NCBI GenBank assembly: GCA_016808115.1
Contig: JAEQBH010007353.1
Location: 124,001 to 188,000, forward strand
Direction of reading: 5' to 3'
Length of the DNA stretch: 64,000 nucleotides
From: Tetrastigma voinierianum
Taxonomy: Eukaryota > Streptophyta > Magnoliopsida > Vitales > Vitaceae
Shown: positions 51,796 through 62,162 of the stretch, one piece after another
How the letters are laid out: each line of letters starts with the position of its first letter
Position numbering within the stretch: the first letter of the stretch is position 1
Made by a program: the position numbers and the translations under genes
The notes under the pieces: generated by a model
Told to the model about the DNA's origin: nothing
The model's input: only the letters and a program-made list of their open reading frames with translations
Databases searched by the model: none

Positions 51796-54433
51796 TGATT
51801 TCATGATAACCTCCAATTACTTTCGCTCATTGACAAGTTAAAAGCTAAGCGTTAAAGCTGCTGAAGCGTATTTGAAAAATACGGGTTATAAAATTTTATT
51901 TTCTATTAAAATCACCTTTAGATTTAACGAAAATAAGCGACATAACATTGCACGGTGGTCAGTAATACAAAATCACTGTATAAAAAAATACACTCCCAAT
52001 GTTTTCCAGATGTCCAAACTCTGACGATAAAGGACCTACGGGTCCTCATCAAAATATAAGATAGAATAAATCCAACATAATTTTATGCGCCTTTGTTTTC
52101 TCAAAACCATGCATGCATATTTTACAAAATATATTTACATATAATGCCACATTTTAACTTTTACTATTTTTACTTTACCTTCATCTTATATATAATCACA
52201 ACATTAGGGCGAGGATCTGGGAAGGTCTTTCAAACCATTTGCACACGAAAAATTATTTTAAAAAACTGACCCCATAGGCGAAACTGGTACCATTAGTCTT
52301 ATAAGTTCTAAATGTTGTTGTCTGCTTTGTTTGTACCTCCCGATATAAAAATACGTACGAAATGGTTGTAAAACTTTTTGCCAGAAAGCGAGTTTTGCTA
52401 TAAAACCATTTAAGCTGACTCCCGAAAACTATTTACTGTTGTTGGCATTTTATAGCTGTGCTGGCGTGCAAAACTAATTACCAGCTGGGTAAAATATGTT
52501 ACACGAAACTATTCTCTTTGGCTTGTTCGATGGTGGTTAATATGCGAAAGTGCTATCTTTGTAAATCAAGTACCAATAACTGCGTAGGCACATTTAGAAA
52601 TATACAGAAGTGATGCCTCGGAACCTCGGGCATCGGTAGTGAACTCTCGGAACACTACCCGGCTAAAGATTAGTGCAGTGAACGGCGGGATCTGCTATAG
52701 CATAATGGAACACCGGAACCAAATGCTCGGTGATGAACCTCGGAACCAACACCTCATCGCTATGTACTAAGTCGTGGCGCTGCTTATATACCTCAGATAT
52801 GAGAGAAAGCCTCCTTTATATAAATATCTTAGATCTAACCCAGTGCCGACCGGGCAATATAGTTAGTCGTAATATCCATGCGTATGCGTGCAGCGATCGA
52901 AATACGTCGGGCGGAAAGTAGAATTTGTGCCATCAGGGGTTTTACTTCATCGGCCAAGTGTTTCTTAAATCTTGAAATCAAACTTTTAGCCCGAGTATAA
53001 CAATTGGGAGTAATAAAAATGCTTTAACAAATCTATATTTTAAACCGCTTTCTGAAACATAATTTAAGCGACTTCGTTTTAGAAAATGATTTTGAGTACT
53101 ACGCTTTTTCTCACTTAATTTGCTTTCCGAATGCATCAGCGGCTACAGATTCTCGTCGGATCTTTCAGATACTTTCTGCCAATTCATTCAAATTACAAAA
53201 AATGCCCTCAGTTTAACGTTTGTAATAAAGCATCTGGCGAGAACTTTGGTATTATATCAAGAAACTTAGTTACAACAGAAGCTTTCGTGCTGAGTATCAA
53301 TTAGATAAGGACATCTATAATATGATATCTAATTGACCCGAAATGTCCCTACACATTAAATACTCATAAAACTATCTTGTTTTAGTCAACTTTTGACTCG
53401 AGGAAGCTTTCATAAAGTCTAAAAATACAGAAACATTTACATGAAAATTACGTCAGGCTTGTGACTAAAATCTGAAATTTCAATCAAAGTATATAAGCAG
53501 TCCCAGTCGTACATTTATTAGAACACGGTCAAAATTCCTAAAAATTCCTAAGCTGAGTCTTAAGAATTTTGGGATGAAGTTCCACGACCTTTGCGAGTCT
53601 CTCAAGAAAATTTCAAGCCATTACATAACCTTTAGGCTTGAAATAGCACAATTAGGCAAAATTTTCTACCTTTAGAGTTTGACAAAAAGGCTAAGATATT
53701 AGTGTACATCGTGAAACATTCTCTTGCGTAGTCTAACTTTACCTTGAAACTAGATGAAAGTTCTGAGTCACGATTTTCGTGAATCTGAAGGAGAAGCAAA
53801 GAGAATAAAAAAAACTAAAAATCGCCTCTCGGTCTCTCTCTCCCGAACATCATGCAGTCCGCCCCTACCATTTGCTTTTTATTGTTTTTTTTTTCTTTAA
53901 TTATTATTCTTATTATTTGGATAAACTATTTCTATTGCTCCATTCGAGTCCATTTCTATCCCAAAAAATTTTATTTCTTTTCGGTTCGCTTATTTTAATT
54001 GAACTTTAACTCGAGCATTTTTAAGCTTACGAGATTTTGTAAAAATCGTGTAAGTCACTGGCGATTTATCCATACGAGAAGTCGTAACATATTACAGCGT
54101 CTCGAGAATTAAATGAAATTTTACGGTCACTAGATTTCAGAGGCAGATTTAACGCGTGATCCGTTTGTCATCGAGATCTAGAGAATTTCTGAACTTCCAC
54201 TGAACTATTTTGGCAATTTATTATTATTATTATTTTACTATTTAAACTTCCATTAGTGCTCTCACCCCTCCACCTTCGCCAATTGCAAAAAGTGCCACAA
54301 TTCTTTGAAAATTTTATAATTTCACTGTAAACCAATTTCCAAAAAATTCTATTATGGCACTAAAATAATTAAGGAAGCCATGGCTCTTATGTAGTTTACA
54401 CATCTGTACACCCTCTCGGGATGAAGTGTTACA
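51796..54433 (-). repeat. 5' LTR of the Tekay-type element
   Basis: Pairs with 44,488-47,150. Its right edge reads TGAAGTGTTACA, i.e. TGTAACAC on the minus strand. The left edge is TGATTTC (51,796), opposite TGATTCC at 44,488. A damaged primer-binding site is expected just left of it; CCTTCTGATGTGA (51,775-51,787) on + could be a mutated reverse of TGGTATCAGAGC. Confidence 0.8.
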
Positions 54434-56708
54434 TTACCGATATATGAATAGCGATCGTCGCCCGAACACTAGAGGTAAAGAATGCCCTATTATATGATAG
54501 TAAATTCGACCTCATGTAATTGTAAAACCACCTAAGACCGGTTATTAAACTGACCGCAACCTTCTTGTCTGAATAGTACTTGGTACTCTGTTGAATGCTT
54601 ACGCACTCTTGTCTGATTGAAGTACTTATGTACTCACGATTAGTGCTCAGAGCCTCTGATTGAAGTATGATACTCTGATTAGTGCTCCGGCACTCGTTGA
54701 AATAACCCGGTACTCCGGTTAGTGCTCGGCCTCCCGATTAAGTACTTGGTACTTCTTATTAGTCTTCACGGCACTCACGATTACGATTAGTGCTCTGGCC
54801 TCCTGGCTGTTAGAGTCTTTAGGCACTCCCAGCGACTAAATGCTGCGGCACTTAAAGTCTTGTATAGTATCTTGGTACTTATTGTCTTTGTGTCCTCATC
54901 CGCATTCTTGTGGTCTAGGGAAGTCAAGCGATTATATGATAAATCTTTGAATAAGTCCTGATCTGATAAGTTTCGTAGTACCTACGGGTACTCCTGTATT
55001 TTATAAGTCCTGTATTTGAATAAGTCTTGTAGTACCTACGGGTACTCTTGCATCTGATAAGTCATGTATCTGAATAAGTCCTGTAGTACCTACGGGTACT
55101 CTACGTCACGATAGAGAGTCTTTGTATGCGAATAAGTCTGTAGTACCTCACGAATTTATCTACGTATACGAAAATGTTACGTAGTACCTACAGGTACTCT
55201 GTCTCTGAATAAGTCCACGATGCGATAAGTTACGCCCAGTACTACGGGTACTCCGCATCGATAGATCCAGTATGTCTGGACAAGTTACGTAGTACCCTCA
55301 CAGGTACTTGTATCTGAATAAGTTCTGTTTCTAATTACTCCTGTCTCTGTATAAGTTCTGTAGTACCTACGGGTACTCTTGTATCTAAATAAGTCCTGTT
55401 TCTAAATAAGTCCTGTCTCTGATTGAGTTATAGCCAGTACCTCTGGGGTACTCCGTATTTGTCATCATGTATCGATAAGTTACGTCTCTGTATAAGGTCT
55501 GTAGTACCTACGGGTACTCCTGTGTACGATAAGGCACGTATCGAATAAGTTCACATCTGTATCGATGCACAGTGCGGTACCTCTGGTACTCACATTATCA
55601 ATAAGTCACGTATCGACCAAATCCTGTATCGATAAGGCCGATTATCTGAATAAGTTACGTCACGTATCTGATGCATTCTGCGGTACCTACGGGTACTCAC
55701 GTATTTGATAAAGTTACATGGTACCTCACGGGTACTCTTGTATTTGATTAAATTCTGCAGTACCTACGGGTACTCCTGTATCTGATAAGTTCTGTAGTAC
55801 CTACGGGTACTCTTGTATTTGATTAAGTTCTGTAGTACCTGCGGGTACTCTTGTATCTGATAAGTTCTGTAGTACCTGCGGGTACTCTTGTATCAAATCA
55901 AGTTCTGTAGTACCTCACGGTACTCAGTATCATTAAATAAGAAGTATAAGTCCATTAGTACCTAAGGGTACTCTGCATTATCAAGTAAGATAAGTATGCT
56001 CATTAAAGACCGTTATAAGTTCCGTAAGACCATGATATACTTCGTAGTACAAATAAGATACGAAGTACCAGTATAAGTTTTGTAGTACTTACAAGTACTT
56101 GATGTAGAGAATAAGTTACGCAATACCGTGCAGTTCGTAATCTGTATGATACTACGGGTACCTCGAACAAGTGTAACTCAGTAGTATAAGTATAAGTGCA
56201 TGCTCCCTCACGGGAGTCTGGATAAACATAAATTACGGTAAGTATAAGTTACGTAACTCCTACGGGAGGTCAGAATAGCGTAAGCACGTTATGAAGAAGT
56301 ACTTTCGTATGAAGTTCATAATATAAATGCATCACGATTTATATTGTTGTTGTGTTATACGTTAAATGTGTATATGCATAAGAAATGTTTCCCAGCTAAG
56401 CGTAAAGAGCTTAGCACGGGTTCAATCAGGTGTAGTGCAGAAGGCATTCGTGAGCATCAGCATCACAGTTTGAGCGACACGCTATGGGGTTCCTTACATG
56501 TGGGTTCCAGTCTTTCCGATTTGTAATGTAAAAGTAAGGTTTTGTATTTGTAAATGGGACTCAGTTATATGTATATAATATTTTGATTCTGTTATAGGAT
56601 GTGGGCCATACCCACAGGTACCGGTTGGCTTTAAAAAAAAAAAAAAAAAAAAAATCAGGTAAAGGGTCCCAGTCCTGAGTCTCGCGTCCCGGAAAACGGG
56701 GCGTGACA
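54434..56708 (+). repeat. 3' LTR of the LARD-like element, second part
   Basis: Continues exactly where 44,485 broke off: TTACCGATATATGAATAGCG, then AATTGTAAAACCACCTAAGACC, the palindromic arrays (54,570-54,880 and 54,960-56,270), ATATGCATAAGAAATGTTTCCC, a 20-base A-run at 56,632-56,653 and the end GGGGCGTGACA. The TSD base run GAGGTT follows. Confidence 0.85.
54960..56270 (+). repeat. second copy of the AGTACC-TACG-GGTACT hairpin array
   Basis: As in the 5' LTR. The exact 14-mer GTACCTACGGGTAC occurs eight times here (for example near 54,981, 55,034, 55,088, 55,364, 55,508, 55,688, 55,764 and 55,799), and two copies read GTACCTGCGGGTAC. The best-preserved units are at 55,720-55,920. Confidence 0.85.
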
Positions 56709-57378
56709 GAGGTTGGTTAGATAATGGGGATATAGAGGTAGTCTACATTACTACTGATAAAATGCTTGCTGATCCACTAACCAAAGGCTTGCGACCTGTT
56801 GATTTTAATAAGCATGTTTTGCGGATGGGTCTTGGCACGCATCTTTTGATATATTGAATTGGTGGGAGTATGTGATGTACTTCTTATTAAGCCAGTGCTT
56901 GCATAATGCATTCCAGTTTCGGTTCCCACTTGTGGTTGTTTTTGTTTATTACCTACATATTACTTGTGTGTTTGTAGGAATGTATAAACTTTATGAGCTC
57001 ATACAGGTTATAAGGTCTTATGACATAAAGTTCTGAGCTTACGAGCATAAAGGATATCCATTATACGGGTTTTATGAAACCATAGAGAGGACCGAATGCG
57101 TTGTCAACATGTTTATTTATTTTGGGATCCTGCAGTGTCGAGCACGCACTGCTATCACCTTAGAATCCCTTAATGGAGTGCAATTTGAGTGCTTGTGGTT
57201 TGTAGAGGTATTGTATCAGTCGAGATGCTCTCGCGCCCACCGAGTTCGGTATTATTTTGCATTGGTAGGATTACGGGTGAGATGTTTATTTTGTGACCAC
57301 TACGGTGTTGTTCGTCCCGAAGTCTTGTTAAGCGTTCTTAAAATTCATATTCTCAATTAGCTTGCCCAAGTGGGAGAA
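56709..57378 (+). pseudogene. Ty1/copia RNase H end and 3' tail
   Basis: Resumes the coding cut at 38,986: DNGDIEVVYITTDKMLADPL then TKGLRPVDF, KHVLRMG (56,725-56,835), the standard C-terminal RNase H signature of copia. After a stop, about 500 bp of noncoding sequence lead to a CCAAGTGGGAGAA polypurine tract at 57,365-57,378, directly before the LTR. Confidence 0.85.
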
Positions 57379-57520
57379 TGTTGGAAATATTTTTTTAAGT
57401 ATGGGCTTACGCTAATTCAGTTTTTTGTTACAGAAAAAAGCAGAGGATCGAATGTAGAGCGATTAAGCCCCCGAATCAATTTATGTGATTCAATACCGGT
57501 TTGAGCTAGGTTCGTCTCGG

Positions 57521-57593
<73 letters not shown>

Positions 57594-57902
57594 AGTGTGA
57601 AATATGAAAAAGGTGTAGAGGGCTGGAATTAAAGCGGGTTCTTGATGGGTGGGCCCAAATTATTATTATTAATGTGCTAGGTCCCTATAAGATCCTATAT
57701 AAGGTGTGCTACGCCCCGTTGGTAGACACCTGAATGCAATTTAGAGAGCCGTAAAACCACACAGTGGGAAGAGGATCGGGGAGAGGAAGGTCACAGTCGG
57801 CCCCATTGTTTCAGCTGCGGGATCTTGGAATGACAGTAGCTTTTAACATGGCACATGTCCAGGTATGTATTTTGATTTAGGTGTTTTTGATGTGTTCTAA
57901 AT
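57379..57902 (+). repeat. Ty1/copia LTR copy 2 (plus orientation, 3' LTR)
   Basis: Starts TGTTGGAAATAT directly after the polypurine tract. It has a TA microsatellite (57,524-57,590), ATTATTATTATTAATGTGCTAGGTCC and a TATA box TATATAAG (57,696-57,703) upstream of GTGTGCTACG, then TTTTAACATGGCACATGTCC and ATTTTGATTTAGGTG. It is cut at about 57,902, some 40 bp before the expected CA end, where minus-strand integrase sequence starts. Confidence 0.8.
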
Positions 57903-58430
57903 CTCCATGTCTCCCGCAATATTCACCACCTCTTATCGTGCAGCCGATTTTGTGGCGGCTTTCCGGTCACTCCTCGACCTCGGTCTTAAAGATTTTAAAA
58001 CCTTTCCTAAAGCTTAGGACTTATGAGAAATCGAATCACCTTTGCTCCCATATCTAGAAAGTCATCGATAAGGTCACGAAAACTTTTACCACAAAAGTGA
58101 GAATAAGGTCCACTAATGTCTGTGTGAATCGAGTTCTAAAGTTCACTACTACAGTAGCACCTTGTTTAAGTTTTTAGTCCAATTTACCTTTAGTGCGTCC
58201 ACACATGATTGATATTATCATAAATAAATTTTGGGAAATGAATTTGACTTTTGATTAATCTTCCTATTCTTTCTTGAGAGATGTGACCTAACCTTTTATG
58301 CCATAGAGAATATGAATTTTCTTTCATTAAAGCTCTTTTGGTTCCCGCATTATCTACATGGAATGCAATGGCATCCAAATTTAAATCTAATTGATATAAA
58401 CCATCACGCAACAAACATTCTGACAATGAA
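57903..58430 (-). pseudogene. Ty1/copia GAG-pre-integrase and integrase start (minus strand)
   Basis: Minus strand from 58,426: GLYQLDLNLDAIAFHVD, TKRALMKENSYSLWHKRLG, HISQERIGRLIKSQIHF, the GAG-pre-integrase domain with the HKRLGH motif. Then KGK, a VTF-DDFS-like block and ISHKS-ALE (58,020-58,085), and finally RGGEY (about 57,915-57,930) next to the catalytic DRGGEY site. The domain ends abruptly at 57,903 by joining LTR copy 2 in inverted orientation. Confidence 0.85.
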
Positions 58431-58639
58431 TGAATTCAAGACACTTGACTTTTTATTCCCAAATAGAAAATGATATCAAACTCGTCGAGCTTTGAAAGTG
58501 ACACCAAACTCCGTCTCATGGATAATTTTAAAAGCGGTGTTCTCTAAGATAATCCTAAAAACCAGGACCTAAAATGCCAAAGCTACAGTTGCCCGATAAA
58601 CAAGACATCGACTTTGACTCCATTCCTCACATGCAGGAT

Positions 58640-59620
58640 TAATCTCTCCTTCCTTGGTGCACTTGGTTATGAACCTGCAGGAATTAGCTATATGAATAGG
58701 ACTACCACTATCTAACCAAGAGTTTGGCGGTAGAACCATAAAAGCATCAAAGCAAACAAAGGTTATGTTATTACACTTTCTTATTCTTCCTTTCTAACCC
58801 GAAGCTTTATACTAATAACAAATCTTCTTCATATGACCTTCTTTCTTGCAAAACAACGGATGTTAGGTTTCTTAATGTCGGGTTGTCCTCTGCATTATAG
58901 GACTTATTGTTTTTGTTATGTTATTTGGGAACACTTTTCCAAATTGTCCTTTCTTGTGGTTAGGCGAGAAGCTTGGCCGAAACACCTTTGCTATGGGAGA
59001 AAAGCTGGCATTAGATTCACAAACTCACACGTACTCCTCTCTTAATTCTTTCCTCCTCTTGAACACACAATCGGTTGGTTCACATTTCCAAGTCTCCTTT
59101 GGGCATTATATAAATGGATTCGGTGCGAGTGGTGGAGTGGGAGTTCGGGAGCTTGAGTGGACGGGGAATGACTCATCTATGGTAATCTTGAGGCTGGAGA
59201 GGCGATTGGCGATGTCCTGCATTTTCAATATGTATGGCTAATCCGAAACTCCCATCATACCTCATGTTAGACGGACTTTGCATTAGTTCCGGTCTCATCC
59301 TTTTGATTTCTTGAAATCGTTGTTATGGCCTCGAAAAGCTCTTTGCATTGGCCTCCTTTGGCTCTGCGACTTTGAAACTTGGAGAAATTGATTTCTTCAT
59401 CACCATGATGCTCGTGGAATTAGCTCTCACCCGTTCTAGTAATAAGCCTTTTCTTAAACAATGCACTGTCATTAGTGGGCTCTTGAGGCTTTCATCCTTG
59501 ATGGGGGCTAAATCAAGAATCATTCAATGTGAGTTGACATCCTCTTCCATCTCGCATAGTTATTGCCATTCAAAGTTTCAATCGAGCATAACTGGTTGTT
59601 CACAACAATTTGACTTACTG
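58640..59620 (-). pseudogene. Ty1/copia gag, zinc knuckle and protease (minus strand)
   Basis: Minus strand: LNGNNYARWKR near 59,560, LDLAPIKDESL (about 59,515), the UBN2-type gag, then a CKKEGHMKKIC zinc knuckle (about 58,815-58,860) and a WLDSGSPIHI protease block (about 58,690-58,730) with the D-S-G triplet intact. Order and content are those of copia gag-pol upstream of the GAG-pre-integrase domain. Frames shift at several points. Confidence 0.82.
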
Positions 59621-60332
59621 TAACAATAAAATAATTGTTTAATATACATGGGCAAAATAATAACCCAAATAGAATGACTGGAAGCTCGAGCGTATCCTGT
59701 TTGTTCTCCTTTGGAAGTGACATATAGCATGCGATTACAAACTTCTGGCTTCCTGCGAGAAATGATTCTATAAGGACATCACTAAGCGAATGCTCTGCTC
59801 CACAAAAATCAAAATTCAGTAACCCTTACTGACCTCACACTTCAAGAATTCTTGTAAACAAGTAACTTAGTTAGGCGGGTAAGTATTACAATTATTCAAA
59901 GAAGCAAAACATCTCGGAATCCTTGTGAAAACTCAAAATTTCAACAAATAGCAGCTTAGGCAATGTTTTATTTAATCCATGAGCATTTCCACCAGAGACA
60001 ATTGCCTGAAATATTCTATAACTATTTTATTTCAAACAAGATATTCTTTCATGTTTATCTTTTATATATTCTGTGATTAAAAACAAAACCCGATTCTGCA
60101 TTAAGTGCGTGATTAAAAAAACTTGATTTATAGCATTAAATAATCGGCAAAGTAGAAGCAATTCGGCAAAATGAAACAATTCAAACACGATTGAAGAAAA
60201 CTTCGGTCGTGAAAGCAGAGCTTGACAACACGGAACAAACCTCAGGATCTTTTAAATTCCAATTTCTTGGAATTCGCATAAATTTTTTCATTTAGGGTTA
60301 AATCAAACGCTACGCTAGGCATAAATACCACT
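59621..60332 (-). other. 5' leader and primer-binding site of the minus-strand copia half
   Basis: Noncoding between gag and LTR copy 3. Directly inside the LTR the minus strand reads AAGTGGTATTTATGCC (about 60,318-60,333), a mutated TGGTATCAGAGC-type initiator-Met primer site. Confidence 0.6.
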
Positions 60333-60670
60333 TGTTAGATTCTGATAGTATTTGAGATCGTGCGATCGATTTAGAACACATCAAAAACTCTGGAAATCAA
60401 AATACATACACGATTGATGTGCCATGTTAAAAGTGCAATCGTATCCAGAGATCTTTGCAGTTGAAAACAATAGCGACTAGACCTTCCCTCTCTGCGATCC
60501 TCTTTTCCCACTAGGGTTTACTATTTAAAGCTGTATCTTGTGTGTTCTGATGGGGCAAGCACACCTTATATAGGACGGGAGAGGGGACCTAACACATTAA
60601 TAATAATAATTTGGGCCACCCCGTATTGGCTTAGATTTTAATTAGGTCCTACACCTTTTCATATCACACT

Positions 60671-60746
<76 letters not shown>

Positions 60747-60817
60747 TTTGAGAACGAACCTAGGCAATCATATTGAATCACATAAGTGATTTGGGAAGCT
60801 GCAAGTTCTGCTTAACA
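60333..60817 (-). repeat. Ty1/copia LTR copy 3 (minus orientation, 5' LTR)
   Basis: Minus orientation, ending TCTAACA next to the primer site. It has the same blocks as copies 1 and 2: GATGTGCCATGTTAAAAG, AACAATAGCGACTAGACCTT, the TA tract at 60,673-60,745, and CACCTTATATAGGACGGG (reverse TATA). Its right end near CTTAACA runs into an LTR-like segment of the Ty3 family, so the U3 end may be truncated. Confidence 0.78.
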
Positions 60818-62162
60818 CTAATTATACCTAACGGTTTGATAACATGTTTAGGGTATAATAAAAAGTAATAGTATATTTATCGGGAATAAAATAAAGATAA
60901 AAACAAAAGTAGGAATATGCATAGAAGTTAAATTACAAATAATAAAAAAAGAATATTTGAAATTATTGTAAAAATAACGTAAATTGATTTTGCAAATATT
61001 AGAAGAGTTGGAGGACAGTAGAAATAAAAGGGGATAAGATTAAATAGGGATAAGATCAAATAAGGATAAGGCAGAAACCATCTCATTTTGAGTGGCAGAA
61101 GAAAAAGGAGAATGAAACACGGATAAGAAGAAGAGAAAAAGAAGAAGAAGAAGAGAAAATAAAGAAAGAAAGAAGAGGAAAAGAAAGAGAGAAGATCATG
61201 AGTATGGAATTGCACTAAATTTGAATATGGAGAGCGATATCTTTGGGTTGTAAGGATTTGTGTTGTTTTAATTAGAAGGTTAGATACATAGTTTGGAACC
61301 TTATCTTTGTTTATGGTTTGGGTTTGAAACTCCCGATCTCATTTCTTGTTAAGTTAAGTTGAGGAAAAGGCTCTAAGGATCCTAGATATGTGTGTTTTAA
61401 GATAGTGCAGTTGCAAGTTGAACCAAGAAAATTCCTGTTTTGATTATATACGATATAGGACCTTAGAGCGAGTTTTGGAGTGAATTAAGGGAATATGGAA
61501 ATGCAAGTCCTTCCCCTGATAAATTGTATCCAGAGTGAAGTGAACTTGATGTTAGGCTTTTTAATTTCTCGATTTGGACCTCACGCCAGACCAAAGTTAT
61601 GGTCTTTTACGAGGTCGACCCATTAAATCCCCAGTGGTCAGTTCTGCCAATTCGGGTCAACTAGTCAGACCTTAGAACGGGTTTTTGAGTAAGAAATAAA
61701 GGGAATTTGGCAGTAAGTCCTTCTGGTAGATTTTAGCCATCAATAGACGATGTTAGGCTTTTGAATTCTGATTCAATTTCCTGGCCGTCGAGTTATGAGT
61801 ATTTTACTGCGAGCGATTGAATGGGTGAGAGGTCGACCATAGGAATTAGATCTATGAGTCGGCCCGGACCTCATGCGTTAGAGGTCAGCGGACCTCATGC
61901 GGCGAAGGTCGACACACTCATGCAGGAGAGGTCAGCACACACCTCATGGAGGTCGGCCAGAGACCTCGTCACGTAGAGGTCGACAAACCTCGTCATGTAG
62001 AGGAGTCGGTGTTCGTCGGTTCGGTCGGTTCCGTGCGGGTTATTCTGTGATCTCGACTTCGGAGGTCCATCTCGCCGTTTGAACTCCGATTTGGGTGTTC
62101 TTGGACTCTATGGAAAGCCCATTGAGTCAAAATACATTCATATGCCTGAGGAGGATATTAGA
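60818..62162 (+). repeat. diverged LTR segment related to the LARD-like element
   Basis: Starts ACACTAATTATACC, then ACATGTTTAGGGTAT, matching the start of both 3.7 kb LTRs (ATATACC, CATGTTTAGGGTAT). A GA-rich block at 61,105-61,195 lies where theirs does. The rest is more diverged and contains its own duplication (61,462-61,620 and 61,670-61,800) and a GAGGTC repeat array. No second half is seen before 62,163. Confidence 0.5.
61840..62010. repeat. GAGGTCRGC / CCTCATG tandem repeat
   Basis: About seven degenerate copies of a 23-27 bp unit: GACCTCATGCG, then AGAGGTCGACA. Each unit joins a CCTC part and a GAGG part, giving further short inverted repeats. It lies in the diverged LTR segment. 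Confidence 0.65.

Larger units (their letters stand above)
44488..54433 (-). mobile_element. complete Del/Tekay-type chromovirus, nested in the 3' LTR
   Basis: A full-length minus-strand Ty3 element with two LTRs of about 2.64-2.66 kb (51,796-54,433 as 5' LTR; 44,488-47,150 as 3' LTR) and 4.65 kb of internal DNA coding for gag, protease, RT, RNase H, integrase and a chromodomain-like tail. The insertion splits the surrounding LTR exactly: TTAC is found at both edges (44,482-44,485 and 54,434-54,437), part of a 5-bp duplication. The ORFs are broken by many indels. Confidence 0.85.

Noticed and set aside
54960..56270. CRISPR-like array because of regularly repeated palindromic units
   Set aside because: Plant nuclear context, units and spacers both repeat, the array lies inside an LTR in two copies, and there are no cas genes.
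60928..61215. Phe/Ser-rich membrane protein
   Set aside because: Low-complexity reverse translation of the GA-rich block in an LTR-like segment.
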